Shown here in pieces: positions 1-5,053 of a stretch of 8,125 nucleotides of DNA. A program made the position numbers and the translations under genes. Under the pieces are notes generated by a model. That model was not told the origin of the DNA and did not search any database. It worked only from the letters and a program-made list of their open reading frames with translations. Within the stretch, counting starts at the first letter, position 1. Each line of letters starts with the position of its first letter. The DNA lies in contig CAADSF010000122.1 of NCBI GenBank assembly GCA_900751035.1, positions 1 through 8,125 on the forward strand. Direction: 5' to 3'. The stretch comes from an uncultured Oscillospiraceae bacterium (GTDB lineage Bacteria > Bacillota > Clostridia > Oscillospirales > Oscillospiraceae).

Positions 1-710
1 TGCACGAGCTTGCGGTTGCAGCGGGTGGCCTTGTTGATGACCTCGACCATATGCACCGGAACGCGGATAGTACGCGCTTGATCGGCAATGGCGCGGGTAA
101 TGGCCTGCCGAATCCACCACGTTGCATATGTAGAGAATTTGTTTCCCTTTGTATAGTCGAACTTATCAACCGCACGGATCAGGCCCGTGTTTCCCTCCTG
201 AATCAGGTCCAGAATGTGCAGACCTCTGCCGGAGTATTTCTTTGCAATCGACACGACAAGGCGCAGATTGGCCTCGGTCAGACGGTCCTTGGCCTTTTTG
301 TCGCCCTCGGAAACGCGCTTGGCCAGCTCGATTTCTTCCTCTGCAGTCAGGAGCTTGACCTGACCGATCTCTTTGAGGTACATCCGCACCGGGTCGTCCA
401 GATTGTATTCCGCGGCAAGCTCCAGCGGGTCTACAAGCTCTTCCTCGTCATTGTCGGGAACCTCGTCAATGTCCATGCCAAGGTCGCCGGAGACGTCCAG
501 CTCCAGCTCCGGGCTGACGATCTGGATGCCCATCGCGTCAAAGGTATCGTAAATATGCTCGATCTTCTCGACCGGCAGATCCAGCTTTTCCAGCTCGGCA
601 GTCAGCTCACTCGACTGAATGCTTCCTTCGCGCTTTGCCTTTGCAATCAGCGCGGTAACCGCCGCCATTGCGTCCTCAGTCGAGGGTCTCGGATTCTTTG
701 TGTTTGCCAT
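1..710 (-). CDS. rpoD: RNA polymerase primary sigma factor RpoD/SigA, N-terminal part (3' end beyond the window)
   Basis: Housekeeping sigma-70 factor, which directs RNA polymerase to -10/-35 promoters. The window holds 236 codons, starting MANTKNPRPS. Residues 1 to about 75 are a helical region 1.1-like segment (KAKREGSIQSSEL), followed by an acidic linker (about 79-96). Region 1.2 follows (DDPVRMYLKEIG, 106-117). Region 2 spans about 148-218, with NLRLVVSIAKKY, the core-binding DLIQEGN (168-174), and the -10-melting/recognition stretch FSTYATWWIRQAITRA (192-207), then QARTIRVPVHM. Region 3 is just beginning (INKATRCNRKLV) at the left edge. Family identity is unmistakable. The start is uncertain: in-frame ATGs lie at 710, 722 and 728 (stop just upstream). 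I prefer 710 because GAGG and GAG-rich sequence lies about 12 bases before it, while the others have no usable site. The gene has its own promoter, with RNase J rather than dnaG upstream. Region 2 has small departures from the commonest form (QEGNTGL, KGNKF). Confidence 0.95.
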   Translation of the reverse strand, partial: MANTKNPRPSTEDAMAAVTALIAKAKREGSIQSSELTAELEKLDLPVEKIEHIYDTFDAMGIQIVSPELELDVSGDLGMDIDEVPDNDEEELVDPLELAAEYNLDDPVRMYLKEIGQVKLLTAEEEIELAKRVSEGDKKAKDRLTEANLRLVVSIAKKYSGRGLHILDLIQEGNTGLIRAVDKFDYTKGNKFSTYATWWIRQAITRAIADQARTIRVPVHMVEVINKATRCNRKLV

Positions 711-767
711 TCTTTCGCTCATCCTCATTCATCTGGTAACATTGCCGCGCACTCGCGCAACTGTGTT

Positions 768-797
768 ATTATAACCCCAACTTCATCGTTTTGACAA
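768..797 (-). promoter_or_regulatory. Sigma-A type promoter of rpoD
   Basis: On the minus strand, TTGTCA (792-797, five of six consensus bases) is followed after 18 bases by a perfect TATAAT (768-773). Transcription would begin near 761, giving a leader of about 50 bases before the ATG at 710. It lies between the rnj terminator and rpoD, so rpoD can be transcribed independently of rnj. This is a sequence match only. Confidence 0.75.
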
Positions 798-810
798 TGC
801 CTGTTTTGAC
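788..810 (-). repeat. 8-bp direct repeat at the rpoD -35 region
   Basis: GTCAAAAC (minus strand; GTTTTGAC on plus) occurs twice, at 788-795 and 803-810, with a 15-base period. The proximal copy overlaps the -35 hexamer (792-797) and the distal copy lies just upstream. The placement would suit a regulator or an upstream contact, but it may be chance in an AT-rich promoter region. Confidence 0.45.
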
Positions 811-837
811 TTTTTTCTGTTTTTTCTTGTATTTCAG

Positions 838-857
838 AAAAAAGCCGAAGGTTCAGC
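838..857 (-). terminator. Short intrinsic terminator downstream of rnj
   Basis: On the minus strand, directly after the rnj stop, the segment 857-844 can fold (GCTGA/TTCGGC with one G-U pair and a four-base loop) and is followed immediately by six T residues (843-838). The stem is short (5 bp), so termination may be partial and some read-through into rpoD is possible. Confidence 0.55.
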
Positions 858-861
858 GTCC

Positions 862-2517
862 TCAGATCTCCATAATGACTGGCAGGATCATCGGATTGCG
901 CTTTGTCGTCTTGAACAGATATCCGGACAGGTCGTTTTTGATGTTGGCCTTCAAGACGCTCCAATCGCTGCGGCCATTCTGGCTGCACCGGTCGATGGCG
1001 TGCGCGGCAATTACGCGCAGCTCCTCCATCAGGTTCTCCGACTCCTTCACATAGACAAAGCCTCTTGTGATGATGTCCGGGCCGGTGATGACGCTGCCGT
1101 CCTCACTGGAAATATTGACGACCACGACGAGCATACCGTCCTGTGCCAGATGCTTCCGGTCGCGCAGAACAACGCTTCCGACGTCGCCGACGCCGGTTCC
1201 GTCGACCAGAATCCTGCCGGACGGGACCGTGCCGCCCCACTTGCAGGTGGCCTTTGTAAGTTCCAGCACCTTGCCGATGTCGGAGATGAAAATATTTTTG
1301 GGGTCCATGCCCATGGTCTGGGCCAGACGCGAATGCGCCTGCAGATGGCGCTGCTCGCCGTGGACAGGGATAAAAAATCTGGGCTTCAGCAGGCCGTGGA
1401 TGATCTTCAGCTCCTCCTGGCAGGCGTGGCCGGAGACGTGCAGGCCCTCAAGCTTGTCATAGACGACCTCCGCGCCCTTGCGGTAAAGCTCGTTGATGAT
1501 CTTGCCGATGGATTTTTCGTTTCCGGGGATGGCGGACGCGGAGATAATCACGCGGTCGGACGCGGTGATCTCAACCTGACGGTGACCGGAGAACGCCATA
1601 CGGTAAAGTGCGGACATATTTTCGCCCTGTGAGCCGGTCGAGACGATTACGAGCTTGTTGTTCGGAATCTGTTTGATCTGATTGATGTCGACTAGCGTGC
1701 CCGCCGGGATCTTCAGATAGCCAAGCTCGGTGGATACCTTCAGGATATTCTCCATGCTGCGGCCTGTAACCGCGACCTTGCGGCCAAATTTCTTCGCGAC
1801 CGTAATGAGGCTTTGCAGGCGGAAGGCATTGGAGGCAAAGGTCGTGACAATGATGCGCTTGTTGCAGCCGGTAAACTGCCGCTCAAAGCTGCCCGCGACC
1901 GTGCGCTCGGACGGCGTATAGCCCTGCCGCTCCACATTGGTTGAATCGCACAGCAGCGCCAGCACGCCCTCCTTGCCCAGAGCGCCGAAGCGCGCAAGGT
2001 CGATCATGCCGTCTTCTGCCGTAGTGTCGATTTTGAAGTCGCCTGTCATGACGACCGTGCCGACCGGGGTCTTGATGGCAAAGGCGACGGCGTCGGCGAT
2101 GGAATGGTTCACATGAATGAATTCCACCGTAAAGCAGCCGGCCTTGACCTTCTCCCCTGCCTCATGCGTGAACAGGTGTACGGCATTCTGGAGCTGATGC
2201 TCCTCCAGCTTCAGCTGAACGATGCCGGCGGTCAGACGCGTGGCGTGGATAGGGCATCTGAACTGCTGCATGGCGTAGGGAATGCCGCCGATATGGTCCT
2301 CATGTCCATGCGTCAGGAACATACCGCGTATCTTGTCCTTGTTCTTGACAAGATACGTCATATCGGCAATGACCAGATCGACGCCGTACATCTCATCGTC
2401 CGGGAAGCCGAGGCCGCAGTCGACGATGATGATATCCTTGCCGTATTCCAGCACGGTCATATTCTTACCGATCTCATTCAGACCGCCAAGCGGGATGATT
2501 TTTAATTTTTCTGCCAA
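862..2517 (-). CDS. rnj: Ribonuclease J (metallo-beta-lactamase/beta-CASP RNase)
   Basis: RNase J combines 5'-3' exonuclease and endonuclease activity and is a main mRNA-decay and RNA-maturation enzyme of Gram-positive bacteria. The 551 residues match the usual length (about 555). The zinc-binding signature HGHEDH is at 70-75 (H70, H72, D74, H75), with H138 in VNHS and D160 in MTGD. The beta-CASP region (about 190-370) has DSTN at 191-194, STGSQGE at 293-299, PGNE at 331-334 and SGHA at 362-365. PVHGE (384-388, H386) completes the active site. The C-terminal domain (about 450-551) is the usual dimerisation/accessory part. Every catalytic residue expected is present. The start is TTG at 2517: no ATG or GTG precedes it in frame before a stop (2524-2526), the protein begins MAEKLKIIPLGGL as family members do, and a weak AGAGTG ribosome site lies 7 bases upstream. 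It is divergent from gdpP and precedes rpoD. Confidence 0.97.
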   Translation of the reverse strand: MAEKLKIIPLGGLNEIGKNMTVLEYGKDIIIVDCGLGFPDDEMYGVDLVIADMTYLVKNKDKIRGMFLTHGHEDHIGGIPYAMQQFRCPIHATRLTAGIVQLKLEEHQLQNAVHLFTHEAGEKVKAGCFTVEFIHVNHSIADAVAFAIKTPVGTVVMTGDFKIDTTAEDGMIDLARFGALGKEGVLALLCDSTNVERQGYTPSERTVAGSFERQFTGCNKRIIVTTFASNAFRLQSLITVAKKFGRKVAVTGRSMENILKVSTELGYLKIPAGTLVDINQIKQIPNNKLVIVSTGSQGENMSALYRMAFSGHRQVEITASDRVIISASAIPGNEKSIGKIINELYRKGAEVVYDKLEGLHVSGHACQEELKIIHGLLKPRFFIPVHGEQRHLQAHSRLAQTMGMDPKNIFISDIGKVLELTKATCKWGGTVPSGRILVDGTGVGDVGSVVLRDRKHLAQDGMLVVVVNISSEDGSVITGPDIITRGFVYVKESENLMEELRVIAAHAIDRCSQNGRSDWSVLKANIKNDLSGYLFKTTKRNPMILPVIMEI

Positions 2518-2603
2518 ATGATTTCACTCTTTTCATAAAAAATAGGTATGGATTAGGCTGTACGGAACCGTTCTGGCAAACGGCTCACGCACGGAACAAA
2601 TGC

Positions 2604-2771
2604 AAAAAAGACGCAGGAGAACAGGCGCATACAGGGAAGCGTCCGGGGCCCCGTCTCGTCCCGGCCTGCTTCGCCGCTGCCTGCGCTCCATATGAATATG
2701 CAGTTGATCTATTTGCTGCGCCGTCCGAGGCGGCGCATAATCCCAAAAGAAAGCCTCCTGTGAGGCAATTT
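2604..2771 (-). other. Candidate structured leader or small RNA upstream of rnj
   Basis: If the -10 at 2778-2783 is used, the transcript begins near 2771 and could end at the T6 run 2609-2604 (about 168 bases) or continue as a roughly 250-base leader of rnj. Visible helices are GCCTC/GAGGC (2753-2757 with 2762-2766), TGCGCCG/CGGCGCA (2717-2723 with 2731-2737), and a nested rod. The rod pairs GGAG-aa-CAGGC (2616-2626) with GCCTG-cg-CTCC (2679-2689), GAAGC (2636-2640) with GCTTC (2668-2672), and CCGGG (2643-2647) with CCCGG (2660-2664). An alternative pairing, CAGGAG (2614-2619) with CTCCTG (2755-2760), would compete with both the first hairpin and the outer rod. The helices are read directly from the sequence; that this is a functional RNA is inference, and I match it to no known family. 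Confidence 0.3.
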
Positions 2772-2777
2772 CGATTA

Positions 2778-2786
2778 AGTATATCA
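2778..2786 (-). promoter_or_regulatory. Candidate extended -10 promoter for rnj
   Basis: On the minus strand, TGA followed by TATACT (2778-2783; five of six matches to TATAAT) forms an extended -10. The -35 hexamer at the usual spacing (TATACT, 2801-2806) matches consensus at only three positions. I see no better minus-strand promoter closer to rnj. The predicted start near 2771 leaves a leader of roughly 250 bases. Confidence 0.4.
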
Positions 2787-2845
2787 CACTTTTTTCGAAA
2801 AGTATACCTTTTTTCATCTTTTCCGGAAGCTTTTTCGGGGCTGCT

Positions 2846-2868
2846 GCTTTTCGCTTCGTGCGAAAAGC
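2846..2868. repeat. Perfect 9-bp inverted repeat upstream of the gdpP promoter
   Basis: GCTTTTCGC (2846-2854) and GCGAAAAGC (2860-2868) flank a five-base spacer TTCGT. It ends 11 bases before the gdpP -35 hexamer, with its centre about 57 bases upstream of the predicted transcription start. It lies outside the predicted gdpP transcript and upstream of the proposed rnj start, so a protein-binding operator is a more natural reading than a terminator. Neither strand has a T-run directly after it. Confidence 0.6.
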
Positions 2869-2879
2869 CTCGATTTCTG

Positions 2880-2907
2880 TTGATTTTACGGACATATCTG
2901 GTATAAT
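2880..2907 (+). promoter_or_regulatory. Strong extended -10 promoter of gdpP
   Basis: TTGATT (2880-2885), a 16-base spacer, then TGG followed by a perfect TATAAT (2902-2907), giving an extended -10. The predicted start is near 2914, with a leader of about 40 bases to the ATG at 2954. This also argues against starting the protein at upstream codons around 2858, which would precede the transcript. Confidence 0.8.
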
Positions 2908-2953
2908 AATAGTGAAAATTGATCTGTTCTTTGCGAAACGGAGGCGACAGTAT

Positions 2954-4936
2954 ATGAAAAAACCTGTCTGGCGTCTGCTCAACCCCAATACGATCTGGTA
3001 TTTTATGGTCATGCTGCTTTTTACCGCCTCAGCGGCCGTGCTGCGGCAGTATTATCTGGCGGGCGGTGCGCTTCTTGCCACGGTGATCGTGTTTATTATC
3101 AGCCGTGCCCAGCTTTCCCGGCGCAAGCGCGAGCTTATGAGCTATGTGCAGAAGGCGACCGATTCCGCAGGAATTTCCGTTCATGCCGGGTCAGCGTTCC
3201 CGATGGCAGTCATCCGTCTGCCAGACAACGAGATCATCTGGGGAAACCCCAGCTTTTTTGCCATCACCGGCCTCTCTGATACGGCCAGCTATCAGAAGCT
3301 TGAAGCTGTGATCCCCGATTTTTCCAACAAGTGGCTGAGTGAAGGACATTCCGAAATGTCAGGCGACCGGAACATCGGCGAACGGCGCTACCGCATCTAC
3401 GGCAACTTTGTCCGCTCCGAGGACAGCACGACGACCGTGCAGCTTGCGACGATTTACTTCGCCGACATGACGGAAATGTTCAACATCCGCGATGAATTTA
3501 TGCGGACGCGCCCAATCGTGTCGATTGTTCTCATTGATAACTATGACGAGCTGACTGCCAATCTCTCCGATTCCGCTATCTCCACGCTTGACGCGCAGCT
3601 CAACGACGTTGTGGCGAACTGGACAGCGGGACTGGAAGCGCTGTGTCGGAAAATTGAGCGCAACCGCTATCTGGCGATCTTTGAAAGCAAGGACCTGCCC
3701 CGGCTTCAGGAGAGCCGCTTCTCCACGCTTCTGGAGGATATGCGGCACATCACGTCAAGCGGCGGTATGTCGGCAACGATCTCGCTCGGCATCGGCAAGG
3801 ACGGCGGGAGCTTCGCAGAGAACTACCAGTTTGCCTCGCTTGCAATTGAAATGTCGCTCTCCCGCGGCGGCGATCAGGCCGTCATCAAGGACCGGTTCAA
3901 TTTTACCTTCTACGGCAGCAGAGTTAAGGAGACGGACCGCCGCACGCGTATCCGCTCCCGTCTGATTGCAAGCTCCCTGTCTGAGCTGATCGGTCAGTCC
4001 AGCACCGTATATATTATGGGACACCGGATGGCGGATCTTGACGCTCTCGGCGCAGCCGTCGGTCTGCTCTGCCTGTGCCGCATCAAGGGCTGCCGGGCCA
4101 AAATCGTAATTGACCTTCAAAAGAACGCCTGCCAGAGCCTGATTGCGGAGCTCAGGGCTTCGCCCGACTATGCCGATCTGTTCATTTCCGGACAGGACGC
4201 GCTGGTCGAGGCGGACAACCGCAGTCTGCTCATCGTGGTTGACACGAACCGGCCCGGACAGGTCGAAAGCAGGTCGCTGCTGGAAGCAATTTCCCGCGTT
4301 GTTCTGATCGATCATCACCGCAATGCGGCAGACTCGATCAGTCAGACCGTCGTCAAGCTGCATGAGCCGTCTGCTTCCTCCGCTTCCGAGCTGGTGACAG
4401 AGCTTCTGCAATATGCGGTCAATCAGCGCGATCTGAAGCCAATCGAGGCGCAGGCGCTTCTGTCCGGTATCGTATTGGATACGAAAAATTTCTCCATCCG
4501 GACAAGCCCGCGCACGTTTGAATCGGCGGCATATCTGCGCAAGGCCGGTGCAGACCCGGTCGAGGTTAAAAAGCTGTTCCAGACTGATCTGGACGATACG
4601 CTTCTGCGCTACCACGTCATTCAGGCTGCACGGCTGTACCGGAGCGAGATCGCCATTGCCTGCGTAGACGAAAAGCTTACCCGCGTGATTGCATCTCAGG
4701 CTGCGGATGAACTGATCAACGTTTCCGGCATCACCACCTCCTTTGTCCTCTTCCCGGATGACGGCCAGATTATCATCAGCGCACGCTCCATCGGCTCGTG
4801 CAACGTGCAGGCGGTTCTGGAAACGCTCGGCAACGGCGGCGGCAATGGCGCGACAGCCGGTGCGCAGATCAAGGGAAAACCGCTGCAGGAGGTTTTGAAG
4901 GAGCTTATCGCCGCAATCGACGCATTCTATTCCTGA
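2954..4936 (+). CDS. gdpP: GdpP-type c-di-AMP phosphodiesterase (PAS, degenerate GGDEF, DHH/DHHA1)
   Basis: Membrane-anchored enzyme that hydrolyses cyclic di-AMP to pApA and so affects potassium and osmotic balance, cell-wall stress and beta-lactam tolerance. It is 660 residues, as expected for GdpP/YybT (about 659). Two membrane helices lie at about 13-32 and 35-51. A PAS-like domain follows (about 80-175, with VIRLPDNEIIWGNPSFF), then a degenerate GGDEF domain (about 185-315, no GGDEF motif; the SRGGDQAVIKD end is typical). The DHH domain has GHRMADLDALG (H357, D361, D363), VVDTNRP (D430), the DHH signature IDHH (D453-H455) and VLDTKNF (D509), so all the metal ligands I expect are present. 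DHHA1 is about 560-655; its glycine motif reads GNGGGNGATAGAQ, with Asn631 where family members usually have His. Start: ATG at 2954 with GGAGG 9 bases upstream. It is divergent from rnj and followed by its own terminator, with no rplI or dnaB next to it. Confidence 0.95.
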   Translation: MKKPVWRLLNPNTIWYFMVMLLFTASAAVLRQYYLAGGALLATVIVFIISRAQLSRRKRELMSYVQKATDSAGISVHAGSAFPMAVIRLPDNEIIWGNPSFFAITGLSDTASYQKLEAVIPDFSNKWLSEGHSEMSGDRNIGERRYRIYGNFVRSEDSTTTVQLATIYFADMTEMFNIRDEFMRTRPIVSIVLIDNYDELTANLSDSAISTLDAQLNDVVANWTAGLEALCRKIERNRYLAIFESKDLPRLQESRFSTLLEDMRHITSSGGMSATISLGIGKDGGSFAENYQFASLAIEMSLSRGGDQAVIKDRFNFTFYGSRVKETDRRTRIRSRLIASSLSELIGQSSTVYIMGHRMADLDALGAAVGLLCLCRIKGCRAKIVIDLQKNACQSLIAELRASPDYADLFISGQDALVEADNRSLLIVVDTNRPGQVESRSLLEAISRVVLIDHHRNAADSISQTVVKLHEPSASSASELVTELLQYAVNQRDLKPIEAQALLSGIVLDTKNFSIRTSPRTFESAAYLRKAGADPVEVKKLFQTDLDDTLLRYHVIQAARLYRSEIAIACVDEKLTRVIASQAADELINVSGITTSFVLFPDDGQIIISARSIGSCNVQAVLETLGNGGGNGATAGAQIKGKPLQEVLKELIAAIDAFYS

Positions 4937-4949
4937 ATCTTCACGATTT

Positions 4950-4979
4950 ATCCCTCCGGCGTCGTCGGAGGGATTTTTT
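4950..4979 (+). terminator. Intrinsic terminator of gdpP
   Basis: ATCCCTCCG (4950-4958) pairs perfectly with CGGAGGGAT (4966-4974) around a seven-base loop, followed by a T6 run (4974-4979). It lies 14 bases after the gdpP stop and separates gdpP from the SLH gene. Confidence 0.9.
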
Positions 4980-5018
4980 CAGCTTTGCTTGCATATTTTC
5001 CCGCCGGGCGCAGAAACT

Positions 5019-5053
5019 ACCTCCGTAACATCAAAAAGGAGGTTTTCCCTTTG
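5019..5053 (+). promoter_or_regulatory. Strong Shine-Dalgarno deciding a TTG start, with a facing anti-SD arm
   Basis: AAGGAGG (5036-5042) sits 8 bases before TTG at 5051 and fixes the start of the SLH protein there rather than at the in-frame ATG at 4985. ACCTCC (5019-5024) is complementary to GGAGGT (5038-5043), so the leader could form a 6-bp hairpin with a 13-base loop that hides the ribosome site. I find no convincing -35/-10 pair between the gdpP terminator and this site. Confidence 0.7.

Larger units (their letters stand above)
2518..2953. other. Divergent intergenic region between rnj and gdpP
   Basis: A 436-base stretch with no convincing protein gene. From right to left it holds the gdpP ribosome site (GGAGG, 2940-2944), the gdpP promoter (2880-2907), a 9-bp inverted repeat (2846-2868), a candidate minus-strand promoter (2778-2786), and hairpins at 2753-2766 and 2717-2737. 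Further left are a nested imperfect rod (2616-2689) and a T6 run on the minus strand (2604-2609). A 7-bp direct repeat AAGTATA occurs at 2777-2783 and 2800-2806. A 53-codon minus frame (2585-2746, TTG start) has AGGAGG 7 bases before it, but its composition (Ala/Arg/Cys-rich, no recognisable fold) does not persuade me it is a gene. A longer open frame on the same strand crosses the gdpP promoter and also looks non-coding. Confidence 0.8.

Noticed and set aside
51..794. 247-codon plus-strand open frame opposite rpoD
   Set aside because: It is antisense to an unmistakable sigma-70 coding sequence, has no ribosome site, and translates to low-complexity Leu/Gln/Arg-rich sequence typical of a shadow frame in GC-rich DNA.
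725..988. 87-codon minus frame overlapping the end of rnj and the rpoD promoter
   Set aside because: It overlaps the rnj 3' end in another frame, crosses the terminator and the rpoD promoter, and has no recognisable fold.
1000..1632. 210-codon plus-strand open frame opposite rnj
   Set aside because: It lies wholly inside the RNase J gene on the other strand; its Asp/Val/Ala-rich composition is that of an antisense shadow, with no recognisable domain.
2585..2746. 53-codon minus frame with TTG start and AGGAGG 7 bases upstream
   Set aside because: The ribosome site is good, but the AGGAGG is part of a hairpin, the start is TTG, and the peptide (Ala/Arg/Cys-rich) looks like translated structured RNA. 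It stays a possible leader ORF only.
2858..2953. Longer gdpP start at upstream codons
   Set aside because: The extended -10 promoter at 2902-2907 lies inside this extension, while ATG 2954 has GGAGG at the right distance and gives the standard GdpP N-terminus.
2533..3012. 159-codon minus frame spanning the rnj/gdpP intergenic region
   Set aside because: It runs over the gdpP promoter and into the gdpP start, lacks a ribosome site at its Met codons, and its translation shows no domain.
3755..4615. 286-codon minus frame opposite gdpP
   Set aside because: Antisense shadow of the DHH and GGDEF coding sequence, with no start signal or domain.
4985..5050. ATG at 4985 as start of the SLH protein
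   Set aside because: No ribosome site precedes it; AAGGAGG before TTG 5051 is near perfect and gives a canonical signal peptide.
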